Positions 25,561 through 36,650 of a stretch of 64,000 nucleotides of DNA are shown here, piece by piece. How positions within the stretch are numbered: position 1 is the first letter of the stretch; every line of letters begins with the position of its first letter. The DNA is from Saccharum officinarum (taxonomy: Eukaryota > Streptophyta > Magnoliopsida > Poales > Poaceae), in assembly GCA_020631735.1 (NCBI GenBank), contig CM036201.1, positions 73,918,353 through 73,982,352 on the forward strand. The letters are read 5' to 3'. The notes under the pieces are model-generated. The model had not been told where the DNA came from, did not search any database, and saw only the letters and a list, made by a program, of their open reading frames with translations. Both the position numbers and the translations under genes were made by a program.

Positions 25561-25813
25561 GGCTCGGGGCCCGTTTCCCAGGTATCTGGGAATATCCGTC
25601 CGTGGATCCCTCCCTCGCCCGTTAGCCGGGCGCGTCTTTTTAGGAGGGGAGGCGAGATCGGTGCGGTAGTGGGCGACGTGGCGTACGGTTACGAAGTGGA
25701 GGACGGCCACGTGCCCAACTCCCGCGAGATGTAAGGAAACAGTTAGGTGGGCACATTTAATGCGAGAAACTGTTCCTACCTTTTCGCGCGGCCGTTGGGC
25801 TTCCGCCTGGGCA

Positions 25814-25820
25814 TATAAAA
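25814..25820 (+). promoter_or_regulatory. TATA box before the antisense ORF
   Basis: TATAAAA in the context GGGCATATAAAATCAAGG, about 150 bases upstream of the ORF start at 25966 on the strand opposite to gag-pol. Confidence 0.55.
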
Positions 25821-25965
25821 TCAAGGCCTAGGGGTCTGCGTTCCCCACCGGTCCCTTGCGCTCCTGCAATCTTCTGCCTCAGACAACCCTTGCCTTATTG
25901 CGCTCTCCGCCCGCATTGCTGCCGCCACCGCATCCTCTCCGTCCACCCCCCTTCCGACAGCACCG

Positions 25966-28900
25966 ATGGCAGGAAAGAGCTAGATCCTCCCCGCCGACGA
26001 CTGGGCCGCCTCCTCGGTGACGGAGAGGAGGTTGGAAGAGTTGGTCGAGGATGGGCTGCTGCGGCCAAGGATGAGCCGGTCGCAGCCAGAGTGGATCGCA
26101 CCGCCTCCTGCCCACCGGGAGCCGGCGCCCCATGAAGGGTACGTGGTGAGCTTCGTCTGCTTCCACGAGCGGGGGTTTGGCGTGCCGGCGTCCGTCTTCA
26201 TGCGCGCGCTCCTCCACTACTACCAGGTGGAGCTTCACCACCTTGCCCCCAATGTCGTCGCGCAGGCCGCCATCTTCGCGGCGGTCTGCGAGGGCTACCT
26301 TGGGGTGGAGCCATAGTGGAACCTGTAGCTTCACCTTTTCAAGGCCGAGCTCTTCGCCAAGAAGGCGGGGGAGAAGGGCGTCCTATGCGCGGCTCGAGTA
26401 GGGAGCTGCGTCCTGCAGGTGAGGTCAAGCCGGGCGGATCTGTACATCCCGGCTCGCCTCATTTCTTCGAACAGTGGGTGGCACGAGGGTTGGTTCTACC
26501 TCCACAATGATGAAAATCAGTTGCCAAGGTACACCGGCCGCGTGCTGACTGCTCGAGAGGATCGCTGGACGTACAGAGTGCTGGAAGCCGAGAAGTCACG
26601 CCTGGACCCGCTGCTGGCGGCGCTGCAGCAGCTTCGCCTTCGGGGCTTGACGGCTGCGGCGGTGGCCGCGGCCTTCCATCGCCGCAGAGTGACTCCGGAG
26701 GCATCTCTGGAGGGGACCCGGATGTCCCACGAATCCCTTGCCCTCGAGGAGGTCCTCCGGCGAGCGCGCCGGATGGTTGGGTACTTCAAGGTGGAGGAGG
26801 CCAACCGGGTCCCCATGAGACCTACCAAAGGGTTCGAGCCCGTGGTTCATATCTTAGGGCTAGTATGTTTGCTAATTTCGTTTATTTTTGGATTTCGCTG
26901 ATTTGGTCGAGGCCGGCGCGTAGGATTTGTCGGCGCTGCGGGAAACGCGTCTGCCAGTCCCGGAGGACCGGCCCGCCCGGTAGGCTCGACGCCAGCATGC
27001 CTCCAAGAAGAAGCAAACCAAGGAGACGGCCAAGAAGCGGGCAATCCGCAAGGCCAAAGGGGCGGAGGCGTTGAAGAAGCTCCGGCGCCAGCAGACCATC
27101 GACGGGGTCCCCCTGGCGCCGTCGCCTTTCGAGATGATCTCGGGGGAGGACGACGACAGCAGCGGCGAAGACTGGGGGACCTTCCCGACATTCGCCCCCT
27201 GCTGGAGCCCATCAGGGGGGTCCTCCTCGGTCGTCGTGGTCGAGGAGTCCGAGGAGGGGGAGAAGACGGAGAAGGAGATGGGCCCCTCGATGGGAGGGGC
27301 CGCTTTACCCTAGACCCAGCAAGAGGGGTCAACGGGGACGCCCGCACCAGCCCAGGCCCCGCAAGCTCGGGCAGGGGCTGGGACGGCGGTACCGGCGTCG
27401 TCATCGGCGGTGGCATCGGCAGGCGTGAGAACCCGAGGCCAGCTGGCCTCGGAGGCACAGAAGGCGCAGGGCGGTGCGTCGGTCAGGGCCCCAAGGAGTG
27501 CCCAGCCTGCTGGTGGGGCCGCTGTGAGGCCACAATCGGCCGCCCCGGGAGGCTCGGATCGCACGAGGTCGAGGCCCTTGGTGCCGATTTCTAGGTAAGC
27601 GTTTCTGCTTGGTTGTTCTGCCTTTCTCTGGATCCGTTGGCTGACATTTCTTCTCACTTTGCAGGTTAAAGCGGAAGGCGGAGCCGATGGGGCCTACCCT
27701 CGTGAAGTCGCTGCGGGCCAGCGCCATTGTCCTTAACCGGACGACGGAGCGGGATGCGGCCTGGGTCCGGCAGGTCGAGGCCGCGATGGGGCGCCTGCGA
27801 CGACGGCAGGGGGCAGCGGATGCCACGGTGGTTGCTGGCCCTGATCCTGCCGTGGAGGGGTCCGAACCGGCGGAGATGGTGGCGCCCGGTGCGGTCGAGG
27901 CAGGGCCCAGGTCATCGGCGACGGCCGAGGCTGCCGTCGAGGTCGTGACGGGCGAGGCACCCGTCCGCGGCGCGAAGCGGGCGGGTGCTGACGTGACCAT
28001 GGAGGAGGTCGCGTCAGCGTCGGGGCAGGAGGCGGCCCTAGCGAGGGGGTCGCGGCCGTAGCAAGACCTGTCGGCGGAGCCAACGGGTACGGTGGAGGGC
28101 GGGGCGGTCGAGCCCCTGACCGGAGCACCAGAAGAAGAGGTGCCGGCTCCGGGGGCGCCAACGGTCGAGGCACCGGTACCGGAGCCGTCGTCGGTCGAGG
28201 CGCCGGCTGCGGAGGCGCCGGCGGTTGAGGGGCCAGTTCCCTTAGGAGGGCGGGCACCCATGATCGTGGACCTTACCCTCGACGACACCCCCCTGGACAA
28301 AGGGAAACAAGTGATGGGGGTCGAGGGGGGCGAGGCTGCGAATCAGGCCGGTGCCTCGACGGCCGTTGGAGAGGCGGGAACTGCAGGCGAGGCCGGTCCT
28401 TCCGCGGGACCGGGAGACGCCCTGGCCGGGTCGTCGTCGTCATGGCCCGACATCGCCGCGCTGGCGATAGCGCGGGCAGAGACGGAGATACCGAGGTGGG
28501 GGGCGTCCCTCCAGTTTAGGGACGCCGCGAACCCCGACGCCGAGCCCATCTTCGTCCTGAACGACAAAGATGAAGTGCACCGATGGGAGTACCTCGAGGG
28601 CGGAGTATGCGGGATGCCACCGAGGTATGATCGACCCGTCATCTTTCTCCGTGGTTTTCTTGGTGTCTTTTTCCCTCGGCTTTTTAACCTTTTTGGTTTT
28701 TTTGGATTGCGTTCAGGAGCTGAAGGAGTACTCCCGCCGCAAGTCACTCTTCATCCGGGATGAGAGTGGCGTGTGGGCCGCGCTGTCTCAGCAACGGGTC
28801 CTGGTCGAGGAGGCCCAGAAATGGCTTTCCGATCGAAACGCCGAAATGGCTGAGCTGCGCGTCGCGTACGCGGTGGTGAAGGAGGAGGCGATGCAGGCTT

Positions 28901-29791
28901 GGGCGGCCGAAGCCGTGATGCGCACTGCCATGGACAAGGCTCAGGAGGAGGCTGCCTAGGCCCGCAGGGATCTCAAGCCCCTGTCGGGACGGGTGAAGGA
29001 GCTCGAGGAGGATGTCTCCTAGGTTAGCCGTCAGCGCGACGCCCTCAACATCGAGGTCGAGCAGGCCACCGCTCGTTCTGATGCTCTGAAGGACAAGGTC
29101 ACGACGCTGAAGGGAGCCGTCCAAGAGAAGGACGCGCTCTCGAGTCTTCTCGGCAAGAGATCGAGGCGCTAAAGGCGACCATCAGTGACAAGGACATCGC
29201 CCTCCTAGGGCTCGAGCGGACGTGCGGGGGGCTTCGCAACGAGGTCGTGGGCCTGCAGACCCATATCGAGGGTAAGTGTGATCATTACGGCCACGATGTT
29301 GAGGGCCTCGTGTTGGGTGTTAATTTGTTTATCGTGTTTCAGAGCTGGAGAGGGAGAATCGAGAGGCCCAGTCTTCTGCCAACTCCTTCTAGAGCCTCCT
29401 CGAAGCCGAGATCCGGAGGACCCAGCTGCTCTAGGGCGCGATCACCACCATGTGTGATGGCCTGGGGGTCGAGCCCGATGCCGACACCAGGGAAGATGTT
29501 CCAGGGAACTCCTTCGTCCATCGGATGGTGGCGCTGGGCCGCCTTGTCCAGGAGAAGATACGGGACGGCCTCCATCACGGCGTAAAGAGGGCGCTGGCCG
29601 TTGTCCGTTCAGGGTTTGTGTTCGACATGAAGCTCATCGCTGAGGGCTTCATCACAGACCCGGATCGGATGGACGAGGAGAACAAGGATGCCTGCCTGGA
29701 GCTGATTGAAGCCGCGGAAGAGCCTGGAAGCCGTCTGGCCTCGCTTTTTGAAGCCGAGGTGGTTCCGCCTGCTGACGATGAGGGCCTGTGA
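25966..29791 (+). pseudogene. Antisense additional ORF of the Tat element ('putative gypsy-type transposon' domain), decayed
   Basis: A spliced reading frame on the strand opposite to gag-pol. Exons are approximately 25966-26850, 26928-27595, 27666-28624, 28716-29272 and 29342-29791, with GT-AG introns. The N-terminal part (residues from VTERRLEELVEDGLL to the HHLAPNVVAQAAIF stretch) resembles the plant domain annotated as putative gypsy-type transposon (Transposase_28). The middle is Lys-rich (KKKQTKETAKKRAIRKAKG) then acidic. A Pro/Ala/Glu-rich region follows, with a VDLTLDD motif that could be a SUMO-interaction motif. The end is coiled coil, finishing EVVPPADDEGL. Ten in-frame stops are all TAG, and there is a one-base frameshift near 29145. 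Function of such ORFs is unknown; they are a known Tat-lineage feature. Confidence 0.75.
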
Positions 29792-30541
29792 GCCAAATCT
29801 GGGCATGAAGGCCTATGTAATAAGTTAGTATTTTGAATTTTGGTCGTGGTGGCCTCGAAGGCCCTAAGAACTCGAAACATAAACCGGTTCATGGTTAATT
29901 TAGTTTTATTCGAGATTTTCTTCCCTTTATCGCTTGGATCGTGTTCTCGCGTGATTTACTTAGCACGCAGTTGCATCCTTTGGCGTAAGGGAGCGAGTGG
30001 AGGTACCGTAGCCTCGGGGGCGTAAGTGATCTCACGGCTCAACTGCCCTCGAGCTTCAGGGTGATGTTGCGGCCTTGTAAATCGTGTGAGAGCCTGATCT
30101 AAGCGACATGGGGTATGTTCTTTTTCAAAGTTAGGAACCGTTATTTAGATCTCCCTAGCGTGAAGTCGCACATCTAAAAGGTGTGAGGGGTGAGTGGAGG
30201 TACCGTAGCCTCGGAGGCGTAGGTGATACTCCTGACTCGAGAGCCCTTTCGAACCTTAGGGTGCTCTTGCAGCGAAGTCGATCTAAGAAGCGGTTCTTAA
30301 ATTTAAAAAAGAGCATAAGTTTTTTCGGGGACTGGGGGGTTCCCCCTTGTAGCCCTCGAGGGAGGGTCGATTCTAGGAGTGCAGAGTCGATCCTTCCTCA
30401 TTGTGAAACGAAAGTTTGAACATCGCTGTATTCTTTATTGACGAAAAAGAAACTACAGAGCCTCGAGGCTTTTTAAGGAAAGAAGCGACGTAGCTGTTCA
30501 ATGTTCCAAGCGTTGGTGAGGATTTCGCCCTTCTCGTTGGA
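29792..30541. other. Tat element spacer between antisense ORF and integrase
   Basis: Non-coding. Contains two related segments with GGAGGTACCGTAGCCTCG (about 29999 and 30195), suggesting a short internal repeat of about 195 bp. Confidence 0.5.
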
Positions 30542-32358
30542 TTACTTGTAGGTGCCCGGCTTTACTACTTCTGCGATGATGTACGACCCTTCCCATGGTG
30601 GCGTGAGCTTGTGCCGTCCCTTGGTGTTCTGGTTCCGCCATAGTACCAAGTCGCCGACGTTGAGGTCACGCTTGCGGACGTGTCTGTCGTGGTAGCGTCG
30701 GAGACCCTGCTGGTACCTGGCAGAATGCAATAGAGCCACATCTCGGGCTTCCTCGAGCTGGTCGAGGGCGTCCTGTCTTGTGGCGTCGTTATTTCTTTCG
30801 TTGTAGACCTTCAACCTTGGGGATCCGTATTCTATATCAGTTGGGAGCATAGTCTCAGACCCGTAGACTAAGAAGAACGAAGTGAACCTCGTGGCTTGAC
30901 TCGGCATTGTTCTTAGGCTCCATAGGACCGAGGGTAGCTCGGCAGCCCATCTTTTGCCATGTTTATTTAGTTTGTCAAAGATTCTGGGTTTCAGGCCTTG
31001 TAGGACCATGCCATTGGCATGTTCCACCTGACCGTTTGTTTTTGGATGGGCCACGGCTGACCAGAGCACTCGGATGTGGTGTCTGTCGCAGAAATCCAAA
31101 AACTTTTTACTAGTGAACTGGGTGCCATTGTCTGTGATGATATAGTTGGGGACCCCAAAGCGATGAATAATGTCGGTGAAGAAGAGCACAGCTTGCTCGG
31201 ACCTGATGCTGGTGATAGGGCGGGCCTCGATCCACTTGGAGAATTTGTCGATTGCGACGAGCAAGTGGGTGAAGCCGCTAGTTGTCCTTTTCAATGGTCC
31301 GACAAGGTCGAGCCCCCAAACGGCAAATGGCCATGTGATAGGGATAGTTTGCAGGGCATGTGCCGGAAGATGGGTTTGTCTCGCATAGTACTGACAACCC
31401 TTGCAGGAGCGTACTAGCTTGACAGCGTCGGAGACCACGGTCGGCCAATAGAATCCTTGTCGAAAGGCGTTTCCGACGAGGGTTCGAGGTGCTGCGTGGT
31501 GACCGCAAGCCCCCGAGTGGAGATCGCTGAGCAGGTTCCTGCCTTGCTCATTTGTGATGCATCGTTGGAGGATACCAGTAGGGCTACGGCAGTAGAGCTC
31601 TCTGCTGTCGCCCATGATTACAAAGGTTTTGGCCCGGCGTGCGATCCGTCGAGCCTCAGTCTTATCCGAGGGGAGGTCCCCTCGGCTCAGGTAGTCAAGG
31701 TACGGGACGCGCCAGTCAGGCTCGAGGTCAGACGGTGGGGTCAAGTCTTCCACCTGCATGGCTTCAGCCCCGATCGAGGGGGCTTCTGTCTCAGGTGGAG
31801 GGTCGAGTGACGTCCCGTCAACCCCTCCGTCTAGCCCGAGGTCGACGGATGGCTGCTGAAGGTCTTTTGTGAAAACGTCCGGTGGAACCGTAGCTCGACT
31901 GGACGCGATTTTTGCCAGTTCATCGGCGGCCTCATTATACATGCGTGCGATGTGGTTGAGCTCGAGGCTGTGAAACTTGTCCTCAAGGTGCCGTACTTCT
32001 TGGCAGTAGGCTTCCATCTTGGGGTCACGCAGCTCGAGCTCTTCATGACCTGATCGATCACGAGTTGGGAGTCGCCTCGAACGTCAAGGTGTCGGACCCC
32101 GAGCTCGACGGCGATTCTTAATCCCGTGACGAGCGCCTCGTATTCGGCGACGTTGTTAGACGCAGGAAAATGAAGCCGGATAACGTAGCGCATGTGAACC
32201 CCGAGGGGTGAGATGAAGAGCAAGCCCGCGCCTGCTCCCATTTTCATCAATGACCCATCGAAGTACATGGTCCACAGCTCCGCCTGAAGCTGTGCAGGGG
32301 GGAGTTGGGTGTCGGTCCACTCAGCCAGGAAATATGCTAACACCTGTGACTTGATAGC
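30542..32358 (-). pseudogene. Tat element pol remnant: RNase H and integrase
   Basis: Starts in the tail of the first RNase H (AIKSQVLAYFLAEWTD, frame entered at about 32358). It continues into an archaeal-type RNase H (WTMYFDGSLMKMGAGAGLLF, then NNVAEYEALVTGL and DSQLVIDQVM). A one-base frameshift near 32037 separates this from a 491-codon open frame with integrase: an HHCC-like zinc region (CKGCQYYARQ), catalytic D in WGLDLVGP, D in IITDNGTQF, and E in the NGQVEHANGM segment. A C-terminal domain with VGDLVLWRN follows. Reverse transcriptase is absent between protease and this segment, so the element could not move without help. Confidence 0.85.
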
Positions 32359-33662
32359 TTTTCACGGCGCATAGGACAAGGTCTCTCGACCCCCAGAAGG
32401 TCGAGGGTCTGGGAGTAGATGATGTTGAGGCTGCTTCCGCCGTCCATGAGCACCTTGGTGAGGCGTGTGTTGGCGATGACGGGGTCAACAACGAGCGGAT
32501 AGACTCCTAGGTTGGGGACATAGTCTGGGTGGTTGTCACGGTCGAAAGTGATAGCCACCGCAGACCAATCAAGGAAGCGGGGGACTGCCGTTTGTACGGA
32601 GAAAACCTCACGCCGTTCTCGCTTGCGCTGGCGCGCCGAGAGGCGGGTCGAGGGCCCTCCGTAGATCATGAAGCAGTCGTGGATCTCGGGGAATCCCCCG
32701 TCCTTGTCGTCACTCTTAGGGTCCTCCTTCTTGTCGTCCTTCTTGAGGCCGGCACCCCCAAAGTACCTGCGAAGCATATGACAGTCTTCGAGGTTATGGT
32801 TAGTGGGTCCCTTGTGGTAGGGACACGGCTCTTTGAGCATTTTGTCGAGGATGCCCCCGCCGGGGGGGCCTCGAGGCTTCTTGTGCTCGGTAGCAGCGAC
32901 GAGCTCATCGGCCAGGGCCTCGAGCTTGCCCTGCTGGCCTTTCTTCTTCTTGCGGTTGTTTCTCTTGGAGCCCCGGGTGGAGCTCGCGGGATCGTCGACC
33001 TTCTGCTTCCCCCTTTCCAGGTCGCCACCAAAGATTGCACCAACCGCCTCCTCGCCGGCGGCGAAGTTGGTGACAATGTCCATCAACCCATTGGCAGTGA
33101 GTGGAGTGTTACGGCCCAATTCTCGGACCAACTCCTTACAGGTGGTGCCAGAGAGGAAGGCCATAATTACGTCGGAGTCGGTGACATTGGGGAGCTCGGT
33201 ACGCTGCCGAGAGAAGCGCCGGATGTAATCCCGGAGGGATTCACCTGGTTTCTGCTTGCAGCTCCGGAGGTCCCACGAGTTGCCGGGGCGCATGTAGGTC
33301 CCCTTGAAATTTCCCTCAAACACCCTTACGAGATCGTCCCAGTCGTGGATCTGTCGAGGTGGGAGATCCTCGAGCCAGGCTCGGGCGGTGTCGGAGAGGA
33401 ACAGGGGGAGTTGTCGAATGATAACCCGGTCATCGGTGGCCCCGCCCAGCTGACACGCCAAGCGGAAATCGGCGAGCCAAAGTTCGGGTTTGGTTTCGTC
33501 GTTGTACTTGGTGAGAGTCGTGGGGGGGCGAAACCGAGCCGGGAGCACCGTCTCACGGATAGCCTTACTGAAGACCCGAGGACCCGGGGGCTCGGGTGAA
33601 GGGCTACGATCTTCCAAACTATCGTAGCGTCCGCCCCTGTGGACGCGGTAGCCTCGAGGCAC
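32337..33662 (-). CDS. Tat element gag C-terminal part and protease
   Basis: A 441-codon open frame. It contains the retrotransposon gag domain (ELWLADFRLACQLGG, ARAWLEDLPPRQIHDWDDL, KQKPGESLRDYIRRFSRQRT). A Lys-rich segment follows, then a CPYHKGPTNHNLEDC zinc knuckle-like motif and an aspartic protease active site (LMDGGSSLNIIYSQTL; DGG instead of the commoner DSG/DTG). The frame ends soon after the protease motif because of the RT deletion junction. Confidence 0.85.
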   Translation of the reverse strand: MPRGYRVHRGGRYDSLEDRSPSPEPPGPRVFSKAIRETVLPARFRPPTTLTKYNDETKPELWLADFRLACQLGGATDDRVIIRQLPLFLSDTARAWLEDLPPRQIHDWDDLVRVFEGNFKGTYMRPGNSWDLRSCKQKPGESLRDYIRRFSRQRTELPNVTDSDVIMAFLSGTTCKELVRELGRNTPLTANGLMDIVTNFAAGEEAVGAIFGGDLERGKQKVDDPASSTRGSKRNNRKKKKGQQGKLEALADELVAATEHKKPRGPPGGGILDKMLKEPCPYHKGPTNHNLEDCHMLRRYFGGAGLKKDDKKEDPKSDDKDGGFPEIHDCFMIYGGPSTRLSARQRKRERREVFSVQTAVPRFLDWSAVAITFDRDNHPDYVPNLGVYPLVVDPVIANTRLTKVLMDGGSSLNIIYSQTLDLLGVERPCPMRREKLSSHRC

Positions 33663-34167
33663 GACGTCACCGTGCTTGCGCGTGCGGCGCTCGACGATGT
33701 TGCCACGGGTGTCTCGAGGCTCGTGGTCATTGGTGGTGGGCTCAGGGGCCGGAGCTACCCGGTTTCACTGGGTAGGCTCAGGGTGAACCGAGGCTTCTCT
33801 CTCCTATCGGGAGGGCTCGATGATCCGCTCCGAGGCTACCTCGCATCGCCTCGAGGCAGAGCTCTCGGCCTGCTACATGGCGGCAGTCTCGAGGAGTTCT
33901 CAGATTTCATCTCGAGCCTGACGGGCGTCGGGGTTTGATGGCTCATGCATGTTGCGGAGGAGCATGGCGGTGGCAACGACGTTCTGGCTGGCTCGAGCGA
34001 AAACCGGGGGGGTCGACCACCCGGTCCTCGTTGATGCGACGGTTGACGTCGCGAGCTCTCCCGCCAAGTGCGCGTTCCGCACGCTCACGCTCGAGGGTTT
34101 GTTGGAGTAGATCCAGGTTTTCTCGTTCCTCGTCAAGCCTGTCCTGCAACTCACGAATCTGCTCGAG

Positions 34168-35001
34168 CTACGTCCCTTGATCCACAAGGAACTGAGGGTC
34201 ATCTCGCTCAGCAGGAAGCTCGACATGAGGCGACGTGTGCCTTCCTTCGACTGGCTCTTCGTCCTCTGATTCCGAAGTGCTTTCAACATCGATGTTGAAG
34301 CATTCGCGGGTCGGATCATAGGTGTCGTCAGCCGAGTCGAAGTTAGGAGCACCAAAGTAGTAGTATGACGGGGGAATGTGTGGCCGTTGCAAATCGTCAC
34401 TGGGGTTGCGATGTTGAGAAGCAGTCACATGGGGCTCTATTTCCGGTGTCTCCATAGAGTCCCGATAATCAGAAGCCGGTGTGGATGCAACGAGGTCTAG
34501 AGTGGAGCGTAGATGGTGCCCGGGGAGTTCCTCATAAGCACTCATGCGAGTGCTCACGGAAGATGTGTATACCCGGGCAGCCGAGTCTAGCCCAAACGGG
34601 AATGGTGATGGAGATGTTGCTGCCCATGCCGGAATGGATGCTCCGGACAGTGGTGTCTCACCGGACATGTTACCCTCAGTCAAGCTCGTCCTGCCCAAAC
34701 CTTCCACAAGGAGATCTGGGCCGGCGCCTGGCTGGGGGGTGCCGGACCGGGGGATCCCATCACCCTCCGTGAGGTGAAGACGGTGGTTGTACCGGGCTCG
34801 TCGTCGTCTGGCGGCCCGCGCCCGCCTAGAGCGATGGTACCGGCGGATTGCTCCCCCGGGCTGGGAGAGCTCATAGTCCTCGTCGGTTGGGTGCCTGGGT
34901 GGAAGTAGGACCATATCGTAGCCATAGCCAAGCGACATGAACTCCAAACTCCCAAACCAGATCACCGTGGCCAACAGAATAGGGCGTTTGGGATCAGCCA
35001 T
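34168..35001 (-). pseudogene. Tat element gag N-terminal region, interrupted
   Basis: The likely start is the Met at 35001 (MADPKRPILL). The frame is acidic and low in hydrophobics. At 34168 it stops with TAG in the context QGT-stop-LEQIRELQDRL. Downstream codons continue as coiled coil (LDLLQQTLERERAERAL), so the stop is a CAG-to-TAG change, not the natural end. Further frame breaks separate it from the gag frame beginning at 33662. Confidence 0.65.
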
Positions 35002-35042
35002 CCAGGAAAAAAGGCGAGAAAGCGACGTTGGCACGCAGCGAT

Positions 35043-35060
35043 CCCCTACCTGGCGCACCA
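35043..35060 (-). promoter_or_regulatory. Primer binding site of the Tat element
   Basis: On minus TGGTGCGCCAGGTAGGGG, two bases inside the 5' LTR. This is the expected position and the TGG start complementary to a tRNA CCA end. I cannot name the tRNA with confidence. Confidence 0.7.
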
Positions 35061-35062
35061 AC

Positions 35063-36198
35063 TATCGGTGTTCGGACCTGAGGGAGTCCTAAACCAACGA
35101 GTAAATGCTGTGTGTCTCTTTCCTGGATGGTGATGCAAGGAGAACACACGGGGGTTTATCCTGGTTCGAACAAAAGAAGGCCCTACGTCCAGCGGGGGGG
35201 GAGAAGTTTGTATTTCCTTGCACCGAAGTGCTCGTGTAGGGGTTACAAGCATGTGAGAGAGGGCATCGAGCCCAAGTCTCAAAGAGAGGAAAAAGAGGAC
35301 AAGGGTGATTGCTTGAGATATCGATCTCTATCTTGCGTCTTGCCTGTTGTCTCTTGTTTTTCTTCGTTGTTCCTCCCCGTTGTAGAACCCTGGCCTGCCC
35401 TTTTATAGGGCGAGAGGAGGCCAAGACGATAGGGAGCCTTGAGGTGATGTTTTGTCGATTCCTGTTGAGCTGACCGTAGCGACGTGCTCTGGGAATGGCC
35501 GGCCATCCCTGGACACCATGGCGTCGTGGGAGACGAGACGGCAAAATGACCCGGAGCGTCGTGCCACACCGTCCTTTCCTTGCCGTTGAACTGTGCCGAG
35601 CGTCGAGGTTGGGTCGAGGCTGGGTCGAGACCGGATGGATGAGGCCGAATCCCCGAGATTGCGGAGAACGGGCCTTGTCTTATCCTCCCTCGAGGGTGAT
35701 CGATGGTAAACAGTGTGCGGTAAGGTGGGTACAGTGACGGTTTTCACCTCCCATCACGGGATGGGCGGTAAAACAGTGAGATCTGTCACGGGCATTGTTC
35801 CTACGTCAATCCTGGTCGCAGCCATGCTGATAGGTGGTAGTAGGTAACCGCATTAAATGCTATGGCTTTTGTCCTGGGGTAGGTAAAGAGAAGGAGTCGA
35901 GGCGCTCGACCCGGGCTCACGCGAGTCGAAGTTTTTCCCAGTGGGCGGACGAGCCTCGCGCGGGTCGGAGCGCCGTCGAGGTACCTTGCTGTACGGGATG
36001 GGGCGCGGTCGGGGCGCCCCGTCAAGCGGGCCTCGTATGAGTCGGAGCTGGAGCGCGGTCGAGGCGCCCCGTAGAGCGGGCCTCATACGAGGCGGACTGG
36101 ATACGCGGTCGAGGCGGGCTGCCTTTTATTGCGGTTTCAGTCGTTTTAGTTTTTTATTAGTGATGGATGTGGGTACCCCCGTACTGTTGGTACCGACA
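35063..36198 (-). repeat. 5' LTR of the Tat-type element
   Basis: Same length as the 3' LTR. On plus it starts TATCGG instead of TGTCGG, so on minus the terminal CA has become TA by one C-to-T change. Right edge ACCGACA then CAATC. Confidence 0.93.
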
Positions 36199-36203
36199 CA
36201 ATC

Positions 36204-36650
36204 CAACTATCAAGTAGCGACACCAACACACTTATGTAACTCAAACTATACTTAATAGAAAGGCTCAAATTTGCAATCAGCATGAACAGTCCAGAAATAA
36301 CATCATTCCAGAAGCTACACAATTCCAAATGACATGAAAGAGGATAATCTGGAAAGCTTATGAAATTGTCTACAATTCATTTATAATCACCTAAGTCTAA
36401 TTCTCAATTTTAATAGGTCGAAAAGATGAAACTATAGAATCTGGTCTGCCCCAAACAGAGAGCAACCAACTCTGGGATCTGACTTTAAACATCTATAACT
36501 CAAAAACTACTTGACCAAATACCACCAAATTTTAACACAAGCTAGATACATGAATTATATACAACTTTGCTATAGACAAGATGCTCAGAAAACATCAATA
36601 ACATGGGGTAATTTACATTGCCCTCAGAATTATCTAGAAACTAATAATCG
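36204..36650. repeat. Tandem duplication, copy A right part
   Basis: Continuation of the unit interrupted at 22782, ending CTAATAATCG. Confidence 0.85.

Larger units (their letters stand above)
22783..36198 (-). mobile_element. Tat/Retand-type Ty3 LTR retrotransposon, 13.4 kb, RT-deleted
   Basis: Two 1136-bp LTRs (22783-23918 and 35063-36198) flank the element, and CAATC is duplicated on both sides (22778-22782, 36199-36203). The coding strand is minus: primer site at 35060-35043, gag from about 35001, protease at about 32450, then directly archaeal-type RNase H and integrase down to 30542, a 6.6 kb non-pol region, and a purine tract (GCTCGGGGGC) before the 3' LTR. The order protease-RT-RNase H-aRNase H-integrase plus an antisense ORF after integrase is characteristic of the Tat lineage. 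Here RT and most of the first RNase H are missing at about 32360. By eye the LTRs differ at about 50 of 1136 positions, so the insertion is not very recent. Confidence 0.9.

Noticed and set aside
24079..25734. Several 120-140 codon frames on both strands
   Set aside because: They are repeats of one another because the DNA is a 484-bp tandem array; no domain.
32529..33599. 356-codon plus-strand frame opposite gag
   Set aside because: Exact shadow of the gag-protease frame; no independent support.
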